Program-made: the position numbers and the translations under genes | From: Achromobacter xylosoxidans | GTDB lineage: Bacteria; Pseudomonadota; Gammaproteobacteria; Burkholderiales; Burkholderiaceae_B | Direction of reading: 5' to 3' | DNA: 64,000 nt | Assembly (NCBI RefSeq): GCF_014490035.1 | Contig: NZ_CP061008.1 | Location: forward strand, 6,510,001 to 6,574,000 | The notes under the pieces: model-generated | Database searches by the model: none | Seen by the model: the letters and a program-made list of their open reading frames with translations, nothing else | What the model was told of the DNA's origin: nothing | Part shown: one piece after another, positions 43,838 to 51,873 of the stretch | How positions within the stretch are numbered: position 1 is the stretch's first letter | Layout: every line of letters begins with the position of its first letter

Positions 43838-44744
43838 CGCGATTTCCAGTAAAGCCGCGACCATTCAGACGCTGGCGAATATAGGGAAATAGGGCAACCA
43901 AGCCAAACACCAGTACCAACAGCGTCTGGGACAATGCAGTCATCGTCCACAACTTCATACCCGCGCTAGATTCTACCTGCGACAAGCCAGGTACCAGCTT
44001 AGTGAGAAGCTCAGTAAAGCCCGTAATAGCGGGAAAATCTGGAGCCATGACACTGGCAATGGCAAACAGTTCAAAGGTCCATATCAGCAACGTGAGTATT
44101 GCGAAAGTCGCCATGCGTCCTCTGAGAATTCTTCGTGCATCCTCTGCGAATGTCTTCATGTAGGCGATACTCCGCATCAGGCGGACAGCGCGCCGCCCAG
44201 AATACAATCGCATGATATGCAGATTTATGCGAGGTAAATTCTCAGGCACGACCCATAAGAAAATTAGCGACAAGGCCACAAACAGCAGTAATACGCCGAT
44301 GAGCGGCAACAGCAAAGGCCGGGCGTCCTGACTCGAGTACGCCAAGCCGATCGCCGCCAGCGATAGCAATGCGGCATCGAATGCTCGCTCCACCCAGACG
44401 ACCACCAAGCCAAATCGCGGCCCTTTGGTACTCCACCCGATTTCCAGTATGCGAATGAGCTCCCCCGTCTTAAACGGCATGGCGAGCGAAACAGCGGTTG
44501 TATACCAATACAGTCGCAACAATTCCCTCAACCTGCCGCCGCCGATAAGAAGCCACAATCGAGCCATGCGCACCACGTGCGAGGCCAAATACAGAACCAA
44601 GCTGACAACCAGCATCTGCATGCCGGCCGGCCCATGCTCGAAGGCTCGCATCACCTGCGGTACAGTGACATAAAACGCCCAAACTACACTACCGACCCCG
44701 AGTACGAGTGTTGCAAACCTAAGCAACCTAGAGCATTGACGCAT
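43812..44744 (-). CDS. UPF0104 / lysylphosphatidylglycerol-synthase-TM-family membrane protein
   Basis: A 310-residue protein with about eight membrane helices. SLAMPFKTGELIRILEI and VVVWVERAFD fit the UPF0104 family (PF03706, the flippase-like part of MprF and AglD). Members often accompany polyprenol-phosphate GT2 enzymes and may flip or gate their products. ATG 44744 (MRQCSRLL) is preferred over a longer in-frame start at 44858; it overlaps the GT2 gene by 17 bp. Confidence 0.75.
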   Translation of the reverse strand: MRQCSRLLRFATLVLGVGSVVWAFYVTVPQVMRAFEHGPAGMQMLVVSLVLYLASHVVRMARLWLLIGGGRLRELLRLYWYTTAVSLAMPFKTGELIRILEIGWSTKGPRFGLVVVWVERAFDAALLSLAAIGLAYSSQDARPLLLPLIGVLLLFVALSLIFLWVVPENLPRINLHIMRLYSGRRAVRLMRSIAYMKTFAEDARRILRGRMATFAILTLLIWTFELFAIASVMAPDFPAITGFTELLTKLVPGLSQVESSAGMKLWTMTALSQTLLVLVFGLVALFPYIRQRLNGRGFTGNRDDNAGCLR

Positions 44745-45555
44745 CTTGGGAACCCTGGTCCGCGCGATTCGAATAAACAATCGTGGAAGTGTACTTCCCG
44801 CTTTCCCTGCCTGAATGATTCTTCGCAAGGAATGATTTTTTCGCAAAAGCGAATTCAAGCAGCAGCGAGATAGTTCGCTTGGCTTGCCGGAAGAGCTTCA
44901 CATTGGATAGCTGGTCGTCCTCACGCCATGATATGGGGAAGAACCGCAACGACCAACCCCAGGCAGCTGACGCAAGAATCATGTAGTAATTGAAGGTGAG
45001 ATCGTTGCCAAAATACCGCCACTGGGATTTTTTCAGGGAGTTTACCTTATACAAATTGAGGCCCGCGCCCAAATCGTAAAGCCGCTGCCCGGCGACCGCC
45101 GAAAAAAGGCGATTGAAAACACGATTGCCAAAAGTCCTGAAGGCCGAATAGCCCTGCAAACACGAGCCTTTCATAAAACGCGCCCCTAGCAGGCAATCCA
45201 CATCCCGATGCTTCCCCGCAGCAATCAACGGCAGCAAGTCGGCGACATTGCCCTGATCATCGCCATGCAATACGATCAAATAATCGAAATCGTGCTCGAT
45301 CGCAAAATCGAACGCGGCCTTGTGCGAGCCGCCAAGTCCATAATTTTCATCATTCCGAGCAACCTTTACAGGCATCGCCAACTTGTCCGCCGTCTGAATG
45401 GCAACTTCCACCGTACCATCTGGACTACGATTATCCAGAACAAGGATTTCGCAATCCAGGCCTTCCACTCCGGATAACTGGGTCAAGGTGCGGGAAATCT
45501 GCTTTTCGCACCGGTAGCACGGGATAAAAATCAAGAAGCGCTCGTTCTGAGCCAT
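44728..45555 (-). CDS. Family 2 glycosyltransferase, dolichyl-phosphate-mannose-synthase-like
   Basis: A 275-residue GT2 enzyme. FLIFIPCYRCEKQI starts the nucleotide fold, VLDNRSPDGT and LIVLHGDDQGN (the DDQ metal motif) follow, and GARFMKGS is typical of the DPM1/GtrB branch. It lacks the two C-terminal membrane helices of GtrB, so it is probably peripheral. It may place a sugar on undecaprenyl phosphate. ATG 45555 has GAGG upstream; wecA ends 61 bp before. Confidence 0.82.
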   Translation of the reverse strand: MAQNERFLIFIPCYRCEKQISRTLTQLSGVEGLDCEILVLDNRSPDGTVEVAIQTADKLAMPVKVARNDENYGLGGSHKAAFDFAIEHDFDYLIVLHGDDQGNVADLLPLIAAGKHRDVDCLLGARFMKGSCLQGYSAFRTFGNRVFNRLFSAVAGQRLYDLGAGLNLYKVNSLKKSQWRYFGNDLTFNYYMILASAAWGWSLRFFPISWREDDQLSNVKLFRQAKRTISLLLEFAFAKKSFLAKNHSGRESGKYTSTIVYSNRADQGSQDASML

Positions 45556-45616
45556 TCAACCAACCTCAATAGTAAGCACCAAAACCTGGGGAGAGCCGAC
45601 GTCGGCCGCTACAAAC

Positions 45617-46762
45617 TCAGCGTCGCACTTTTCTCATCGATTTCTTTGCAGCAGCCCGTGCAGCGCGCTGTTTTTGGCTGATCACCATCCACTTCGGCAT
45701 CCTGAACAGCACTAGCCTACGATAGAGACCAATATACAGAGCCGAAAAGAGCACCACAAATAGCATCAATAGAAGCTCATTCTGCCAAAATAGTACTGCG
45801 GGTAGAACCGCGAAGGACGAGAGCAGCCACAGGTATGGCGACGTCATGGCATTGCGTTGCGTCTTGCGCCGGATATCGCTCGAGCCGACCGCCCAGCGCA
45901 CCAGTCTCTTGTAAATGAGCATGTGCAAATGCACGCCGTCTGGCAGACCAGGAGACTGTCCGCGGAGCAACTTCTTCCGATACATCGAAAACAGCGTCTC
46001 GAACACCGGATAGATGCACAACAGCAGGGGAAACCATGCCGACACATTGGGATGCCGCGCGATCATCAAGACGGAAACCACCCCAATCATGAAGCCTATG
46101 AAATAGGCCCCGCCGTCCCCAAGAAAAATTAGACCTCGTGGGTAATTCCAGACCAGAAAACCGACGATCGCACCCATCATCCCGACTGAAACAGTAAGAA
46201 GCAATCGATCGCCGATATAATAAGATACGTATGCAAAGCCCGCAAAAATCATTACAGAAACAACGGCCGCCAAGCCATTATATCCATCGATAATATTGAT
46301 AGCATTGGCCGCACCTGCGATAGCTATTGCAGTAACAACAAATGAAATCGGACCAAACTGCAACAACCAGTCGACACCAACAATATTAAGCCGATCGAGC
46401 GTGGCGCCCAGAAAATAGTATGCCGCCATCCCCGAAATCATGGCAAACATCAATCTCGACAAAACCCTAACTTTCTTTGTGAAGTCTTCGGCCAAGCCAC
46501 CCAAAAATGCGGGCATTGAAACCGCCAGCAATATTAGCGGCTCATAATCAAGGGTCGGCTCGCGCAAGGTTGCTAACACCATGACGAGAGCCATCGCACA
46601 CACAAGGGAGATCCCCCCGACTCTGGGGACGGGGCGGTCGTGATATTTCTGTACGCCTTTCGTTTCATGATCGAGAAAAAAATGACCATGGAGCGCGTTA
46701 AAACGCACCAACAACATGGTAACGATCAATGAAACCAGAAAAGCGACAAGCAAGTAAAGCAT
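45617..46762 (-). CDS. wecA: Undecaprenyl-phosphate N-acetylhexosamine-1-phosphate transferase (WecA/WbpL family)
   Basis: A 381-residue polytopic enzyme with about eleven membrane helices. It transfers a GlcNAc-1-P-type group to undecaprenyl phosphate to begin O-antigen synthesis at the inner membrane. NAINIIDGYNGLA and FLGDGGAYFIGF carry the catalytic Asp residues, DHETKGVQKYHDRPVPRVGG is the first cytoplasmic loop, and GVHLHMLIYKRL is the HIHH-type carbohydrate loop. Which N-acetyl sugar is used cannot be told. It is the first gene of the long leftward O-antigen transcription unit. Confidence 0.92.
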   Translation of the reverse strand: MLYLLVAFLVSLIVTMLLVRFNALHGHFFLDHETKGVQKYHDRPVPRVGGISLVCAMALVMVLATLREPTLDYEPLILLAVSMPAFLGGLAEDFTKKVRVLSRLMFAMISGMAAYYFLGATLDRLNIVGVDWLLQFGPISFVVTAIAIAGAANAINIIDGYNGLAAVVSVMIFAGFAYVSYYIGDRLLLTVSVGMMGAIVGFLVWNYPRGLIFLGDGGAYFIGFMIGVVSVLMIARHPNVSAWFPLLLCIYPVFETLFSMYRKKLLRGQSPGLPDGVHLHMLIYKRLVRWAVGSSDIRRKTQRNAMTSPYLWLLSSFAVLPAVLFWQNELLLMLFVVLFSALYIGLYRRLVLFRMPKWMVISQKQRAARAAAKKSMRKVRR

Positions 46763-47560
46763 ATTTTATTGACATCCGCTGAACCAGGCATTTTATTAAT
46801 TAGATTGCCTTGCACTTTCTATTCGATCAACAGATTAGCCAATTTACCCACTTGACCTGTTGCCCTTCACCTGACTGCTTACTACTATCGCAGCCCAAGC
46901 GTGGAGGTTATCGTGCCATACGCGTTATATAAATACCTTTTCTGCAACGTAAATAACGCGAAATTGCTTTTCTTTCGTTGCAAGAAGAAGCGGCGGGCGC
47001 GAATTTGAACCTGCCATGCGTATCGCATGACGGTCACACTACGATCCACGCGGCCCGTCACGACTTCCTAAGCACTACAAGAAAAGGCTCCGTACCGACG
47101 CGGCCAGATCGTAATGCGCAACGACTGCCGCGCGAAAGGGGTAACGACGACCGCTGTGTGGTGAACACCACACATCGTCACAATCCTATTGATGCGTCCC
47201 CCCAACACTGCAGTGTCGCCGCAGCGTGCTCGAACGCTGAAATTGTACCCGCCCGCGCGAGCCCGCGTCCAACCACGACGAAACCCCAAATGCATGATTT
47301 TGTACCTAGACCTGCCTGAATTGTGACCCCTAATAAACGATAGCTCAGGACGGCCAGTTTCCTTTTCCGCAGCGCCTCACTTGGAACAGAAGTAGTTTTC
47401 CGCCGCATTTCAGCGGATTGCGTGGCCTTTTCCGTATTGGTGCATGCGTGTCAGGCAGCGACGTGCGCTTTCGCAGTATCATCACCCGCTCACAGCCACC
47501 GGCTCAGCGCCCCGAGTCCTCTGCCTATCTGCACAAATGTGCGCCCAGCGCTGGGACGCA
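46763..47560. other. Divergent intergenic region (about 800 bp) with dyads and candidate promoters
   Basis: The stretch between wecA and the ligase gene is AT-rich on its left half (46763-47000) and contains no ORF with a recognisable product. A good -35 TTGACA (46769-46774) is followed after 17 bp by TTTATT (46792-46797) on the plus strand. On the minus strand TATAAC (about 46923-46928) is a candidate -10 for the O-antigen operon. I did not see a JUMPstart/ops element (GGCGGTAG). Three short open frames in 46978-47408 overlap on both strands and look like noise. Confidence 0.5.
46921..46982. promoter_or_regulatory. Nested inverted repeats upstream of wecA
   Basis: CGCGTTAT (46921-46928) pairs exactly with ATAACGCG (46953-46960). 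TGCAACG (46943-46949) pairs with CGTTGCA (46976-46982). The first dyad covers a minus-strand TATAAC. The arrangement suggests an operator or leader structure controlling the O-antigen operon; no regulator is assigned. Confidence 0.4.
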
Positions 47561-48898
47561 ATGCTCATGTTCCGCGCCCTAGACCGGAACGCTGCCCCAC
47601 CCGCGCGCTACGCGCCGGTAAATTTTCTCTTCTATTTGTTCCGCCGCATGACCCTTGCTCTGGTTCTACTGACAGCCCTGTTGCCCATCGTCAATCTGAC
47701 GACCGGCGGCGGCAGCGGCCTTTTTTATGCCCTGCTGCTGGCCTGTATGCTGCGCTGCTTCACGCGCGAAGGAGGCATTCAAGCAACCATCAACTCACTC
47801 GGCGACAACAAAGCTGTCATCGCTGCGATGTCCCTGCCGTTGATTGCCATCGTGGTCAGCCAACTGGCACACGGAACGGTCCACGCACCGTCATTGGAGC
47901 GGGGCGCACGGTTTTCCATCGCCTTTCCCATCATGCTGGGCGCATTTCTCTCTGTCGACCGTCAAGCACTACGGCAGGCAATCTGGGGGTTCCTGGTCGC
48001 CGGCTGGGCTGCTACAGCTACCATACTTTGGCTGAGCCTGCCGAATTTCAATCGCCCCGACACCCCCGAGTACAACGCCGTTGGCTATGGCAATTTGCTG
48101 CTGCTGACGCTCGTTCTCGTCGCCTATAGCGTGCGTTGGAGCCTCACGCGTCATGCCCGCGCCGAGAAGACATTCAAGACGATCACGGCGATTGTCCTGT
48201 TCGGCGCGTTCGTCCTCACACAGACTCGCACCGGCTGGATGGCCGTTCCGTTTTTTTTCGCCATAGGCCTGCTGCTTTTCGGCAATTTCCGCCATCCGCT
48301 CAAATTGGTCGGCGTCATTGCGGTCGGCCTTGCCCTGCTCGTCGCTCTGGGCGCCAGCAGTCAGGCTCTGCGGGAGCGGGTTTCGCAAGGCTTCCATGAG
48401 GTCCAAGAATGTCAGTCCGCCAACACCATTGCTGACACGTCCGTCTGCATACGCTTCCAGTTGTGGCGCGCCTCGGTACAGATGGTGGAAGCTTCTCCAT
48501 GGACAGGCCTCGGGTCTACCGACAAATTCCAGAACGAATTGCAGGCCCGCGTGGCCACCGGCGTCGTGTCCCCGTTCGTGGCGTCAGATTTCGGAGAACC
48601 CCACAACGACATGCTGCACATGCTGACGAGTTTCGGCCTGCTTGGCGGCATTGCACTGCTGATGGTCTATGGTGTTCCCGCTATCGTTTTTCTTCGCGGA
48701 TTTGGCGCACGCCATCCGCAAGCATTGCGTACCGCCGCAGCGATGGGGTTGGCGCTGACGGTCGGTTTCGCGATCTTCGGATTGACTGAATTGATGTTCC
48801 GAGGCATGCGCACGATCAGCCTGTACGTCGCGCTGGTGGCATGGCTCATTGCGCTGAACACTCCAGACGAAAAGGCGTCGCATCTCGCCAGGCAGTAG
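47561..48898 (+). CDS. waaL: O-antigen ligase (WaaL-type, Wzy_C family)
   Basis: A 445-residue polytopic protein with about eleven membrane helices. The large periplasmic loop (about 270-350) carries FQLWRASVQMVEASPWTGLGS and EPHNDMLHMLTSFGLLGG, the conserved Arg and His region of the O-antigen ligase family. It joins undecaprenyl-linked O-polysaccharide to lipid A-core in the periplasm. The same family includes Wzy polymerases, but an ABC exporter locus does not need one, so ligase is preferred. Start ATG 47561 is a choice among several in-frame Met codons (47444, 47567, 47648). Confidence 0.85.
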   Translation: MLMFRALDRNAAPPARYAPVNFLFYLFRRMTLALVLLTALLPIVNLTTGGGSGLFYALLLACMLRCFTREGGIQATINSLGDNKAVIAAMSLPLIAIVVSQLAHGTVHAPSLERGARFSIAFPIMLGAFLSVDRQALRQAIWGFLVAGWAATATILWLSLPNFNRPDTPEYNAVGYGNLLLLTLVLVAYSVRWSLTRHARAEKTFKTITAIVLFGAFVLTQTRTGWMAVPFFFAIGLLLFGNFRHPLKLVGVIAVGLALLVALGASSQALRERVSQGFHEVQECQSANTIADTSVCIRFQLWRASVQMVEASPWTGLGSTDKFQNELQARVATGVVSPFVASDFGEPHNDMLHMLTSFGLLGGIALLMVYGVPAIVFLRGFGARHPQALRTAAAMGLALTVGFAIFGLTELMFRGMRTISLYVALVAWLIALNTPDEKASHLARQ

Positions 48899-48955
48899 CC
48901 AAACACGACAAGCAGTATCACAATGGGCATGTAAGGCTCTTCCAAGGAGACAATC

Positions 48956-49525
48956 ATGCGCATTGCAGATGCCCAGTGGATTCCTTCAACCCAGCACCAG
49001 ACTTGGGACGCTCTGACGGATCCGGCCGTTTTACAGCGATGTATCCCCGGATGCATCGCTGTCGACAAGCGCAGCGACACGGAATATGCGGTCACGCTCC
49101 GGGCCAAGATTGCCGGCCTGGACACGGACTATGACGGCGAGATCCTGCTCTCGGACGTCAATGCGCCTGACAGTTGCACCCTGGTGTTCGAAGGCAAGGG
49201 CCGCGCGGCCTGTCTGGCCATCGGCACCGCCCAGATCAACCTCAGCACCAAGGACCAGGGCACTCGGGTGGCCTACACGGTCGCCGGGATGACGGGGGGC
49301 AAGCTGGCCGAATACGGCGAAGGGGTGGTGCTGAAGGCCGGCGAAAAGATCATCGAAAAGTTCTTCGCCGCCTTCATCGACTACATGGCCGTCCAGCCTC
49401 GCCTGGCACCGCCGCCCCCTCCCCCCGAACCGGAGCCGCGCGGGCTGTCCAATTCGCGTTGGTCGTGGATCATGGTGGTGCTGGTCATCGCGGTCTTCTG
49501 GGGTTATCACGCCTTCTATAAGTGA
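48956..49525 (+). CDS. CoxG-like SRPBCC protein with C-terminal membrane anchor
   Basis: A 189-residue protein. Residues 1-145 resemble carbon monoxide dehydrogenase subunit G (CoxG), a START-like fold: VWD-type TWDALTDPAVLQRCIPGC, LRAKIAGLDTDYDGEI and a long final helix. A Pro-rich linker (about 152-162) and a single membrane helix near the end (IMVVLVIAVFWGYHAF) follow, as in other CoxG proteins that recruit factors to the membrane. No CO dehydrogenase genes are nearby, so the partner is unknown. AAGGAG precedes the ATG. Confidence 0.85.
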   Translation: MRIADAQWIPSTQHQTWDALTDPAVLQRCIPGCIAVDKRSDTEYAVTLRAKIAGLDTDYDGEILLSDVNAPDSCTLVFEGKGRAACLAIGTAQINLSTKDQGTRVAYTVAGMTGGKLAEYGEGVVLKAGEKIIEKFFAAFIDYMAVQPRLAPPPPPPEPEPRGLSNSRWSWIMVVLVIAVFWGYHAFYK

Positions 49526-49546
49526 AATCCCTGACGCGCGGGTGAT

Positions 49547-50974
49547 ATGCTCTGCGGCATGACGCCGCCGCCCGAATCACCGCCCCCCACCACCCCCGCC
49601 CATACACGACGCGACCTGCTGATGGGCATGGCGGGGGTTTCGGCGACAGTAGTGCTGGCCGCGCTGGATTCCACCATCATCAGCACCACGCTGCCGCGCG
49701 TGGCCGAGGCGCTGAACGGCATGGCGCTGTACGCCTGGGTGGGAACGGGCTATTTGCTGGCCACCGCGGCGTCCATCCTGATTTTCGGGCGGCTGGGCGA
49801 CATGTTCGGCCGCAAGCCCCTGATGTTGCTGTCGGTGCTGATCGTGGCGCTGGGTTCCATCGCCTGTGGCCTGTCGCAAACCATGACCCAACTGATCATT
49901 TTCCGGTCGCTGCAGGGCATAGGCGGCGGGATGATGATCGCGACCGCGTTCGCCGCGCCGGCTGACCTGTTCCCCGATGCCAAGCAGCGGGTGCGCTGGA
50001 TGGCGCTGGTGTCAGCGGCGTTCGCCATGGCCAGCGGCATCGGCCCGGTCCTGGGCGGGGCGGCGACGCAGGCGCTGGGCTGGCGCGCGGCCTTCTTCAT
50101 CGCGCCGATCGCGGCCGCGGGCGCCTTCTTCCTGCTGGCCCGCTATTTCCCCCGCATCCGACCGATCCACGACGGCAGCCGCAAGATCGACTGGCTGGGC
50201 GCCATCCTGCTGGTGCTGGCGGTGGGCGCGCCGCTGGCCGCGCTGGAATTGGCGTTTGCCAGCGGCGACCACGCCCACCCCATGCTGGGACTGGCCCTGG
50301 CCGTGGTGGGCGTGGCGGCCATTGCCATCCTGATCCCGACGGAACGGCGCGTGAGTTCCCCCATTTTCCCGCTGCGCGTGCTGGGCGGAGCCGAATCACG
50401 CCTGCTGAACCTGGCGGCGATGATGGTGGGCGCGGTCATGTTCGTGCTGATCTTCTACAGCCCGTTGCTGTTGCAGCAGGTGCTGAACTACACGCCCAGC
50501 GAAGCCGGGCTGCTGCTGACGCCGCTGGTTGCCGCGATTTCGGTGGGCAGCATCATCAACGGCCGCCTGTTTCCCAAGCAGACCGAACCGCAGCGCCTGA
50601 TGGTGTTCGGCGGCTGTCTGTTGGCGGCGGGTTCGCTGATGGTACTGTTGATCTCGCCCGGAACCTCGGCCTGGTGGATCCTGGCCGCCTTCTTCGTCAA
50701 CGGCTGCGCGCTGGGCTTTCTGCTGCCGAATCTGACCCTGTTCATGCAGATGCTGAGCGAACGGCGCGACGTGGGCGTGGCATCGGCCCTGGTGCAGACC
50801 ACGCGCGCGATAGGCAGCGCGCTGGGGACGGCTGTCGTCGGCATCATCATTTCCCACAGCACGGTACTAAACGGAGTGCGCGCGGGCCTGGTGCTGTGTA
50901 TTGTCCTGTCGCTGACCTGCGCCTTGCTGGCCTACCGGGTCAAGATGAAGAACCTGGCTACAAACCGCAAATGA
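49547..50974 (+). CDS. MFS drug-export family transporter (DHA2/EmrB-QacA type)
   Basis: A 475-residue major facilitator protein with about 14 membrane helices. LAALDSTIISTTLPRVA is the DHA2 motif D1, GRLGDMFGRKPLML is motif A, and SGIGPVLGG is motif C, all of drug/proton antiporters. It probably exports toxic compounds. There is no adaptor (EmrA-like) gene beside it. The start may be ATG 49547 or 49559. It runs in the same direction as the EamA gene 19 bp downstream. Confidence 0.88.
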   Translation: MLCGMTPPPESPPPTTPAHTRRDLLMGMAGVSATVVLAALDSTIISTTLPRVAEALNGMALYAWVGTGYLLATAASILIFGRLGDMFGRKPLMLLSVLIVALGSIACGLSQTMTQLIIFRSLQGIGGGMMIATAFAAPADLFPDAKQRVRWMALVSAAFAMASGIGPVLGGAATQALGWRAAFFIAPIAAAGAFFLLARYFPRIRPIHDGSRKIDWLGAILLVLAVGAPLAALELAFASGDHAHPMLGLALAVVGVAAIAILIPTERRVSSPIFPLRVLGGAESRLLNLAAMMVGAVMFVLIFYSPLLLQQVLNYTPSEAGLLLTPLVAAISVGSIINGRLFPKQTEPQRLMVFGGCLLAAGSLMVLLISPGTSAWWILAAFFVNGCALGFLLPNLTLFMQMLSERRDVGVASALVQTTRAIGSALGTAVVGIIISHSTVLNGVRAGLVLCIVLSLTCALLAYRVKMKNLATNRK

Positions 50975-50993
50975 GCCCCACGCGGGACTGAAA

Positions 50994-51863
50994 ATGCGTC
51001 AACGCAACTTGCTGGATCTGCTGCTCCTGGCCGCAGTCTGGGGCGGCTCCTTTCTGTTCATGCGCCTGGCGGTCCCGGAATTCGGGCCGATCGCGCTGAT
51101 CGAGCTGCGCGTGGGCCTGGCCGCGCTAGTCCTGCTGCCCGCCGCGCTGTGGCGCGGCAAGCTGCCAGTCATCGCCCGGCACTGGAAAGCCTTGTTGATG
51201 GTGGGCGTGCTGAACGCGGCCGTGCCTTTCCTGTTGTTTGCCTATGCCGCCCAATCGCTGGGCGCCGGCTTCCTGTCGGTGGCCAATGCCGTGACGCCAG
51301 TGTGGGGCGCGGTCATCGGCTGGCTGTGGCTCAAGGACAAGCTGCCCTGGACCCGCTGCCTGGGGCTGATGATAGGCGTAGTCGGCATCGTGGTGCTGGT
51401 GTGGGACAAGCTGAATTTCAGCGACGGCGGCACGGGGCCGGCGGTCCTGGCGGCAGTGTCCGCGCCGGTGTTCTACGGCATCGCCGCCAACTGGACCAAG
51501 CGCTTCCTGACCGGCGTGGATGCCCTGGCCAACGCCACCGGCAGCATGATAGGCGCGACGCTGGTGCTGCTGCCCCTGGCGCTTACCCACTGGCCCGAAT
51601 CGCCCGCGTCCATGCAGGCCTGGATCGCCACCATCCTGCTGGCGGTGGTGTGCACGGGCGCGGCGTACATCATCTTCTTCCGCCTGATCGCCAATGTCGG
51701 CCCCACCGGCGCCGTGAGCGTCACGTTCCTGGTGCCGATCTTCGGCGTGCTGTGGGGGTCGTGGCTCCTGGACGAGAGCATCACGCCGTCGATCGCCGCA
51801 GGCGCGGCCATCATCCTGGTCGGCACCGCGCTGGCGCTGGGACTGCTGAAGCGGCGCGCCTGA
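50994..51863 (+). CDS. EamA/DMT-family transporter
   Basis: A 289-residue drug/metabolite transporter with ten membrane helices in two EamA repeats (about 5-135 and 147-285). LLLAAVWGGSFLFMRLAVPEFGP opens the first; the second repeat ends LVGTALALG. Members export amino acids, metabolites or drugs; the substrate is not predictable. It may be cotranscribed with the MFS gene and converges on the phospholipase D gene. Confidence 0.9.
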   Translation: MRQRNLLDLLLLAAVWGGSFLFMRLAVPEFGPIALIELRVGLAALVLLPAALWRGKLPVIARHWKALLMVGVLNAAVPFLLFAYAAQSLGAGFLSVANAVTPVWGAVIGWLWLKDKLPWTRCLGLMIGVVGIVVLVWDKLNFSDGGTGPAVLAAVSAPVFYGIAANWTKRFLTGVDALANATGSMIGATLVLLPLALTHWPESPASMQAWIATILLAVVCTGAAYIIFFRLIANVGPTGAVSVTFLVPIFGVLWGSWLLDESITPSIAAGAAIILVGTALALGLLKRRA

Positions 51864-51873
51864 GCGCCCGCGC

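Noticed and set aside
43812..44744. The UPF0104 membrane protein considered as a Wzx O-antigen flippase
   Set aside because: It lacks the 12-helix MATE-like layout of Wzx, and a complete Wzm/Wzt exporter is present in the locus.
46978..47408. Small overlapping open frames of 75-113 codons in the wecA upstream region
   Set aside because: They lie on both strands over the same DNA, show no ribosome binding site or family features, and look like chance frames.
47561..48898. The Wzy_C-family protein considered as an O-antigen polymerase Wzy
   Set aside because: ABC-exported O-polysaccharides are finished in the cytoplasm and need no Wzy; a ligase is needed and no other candidate is seen in the window.
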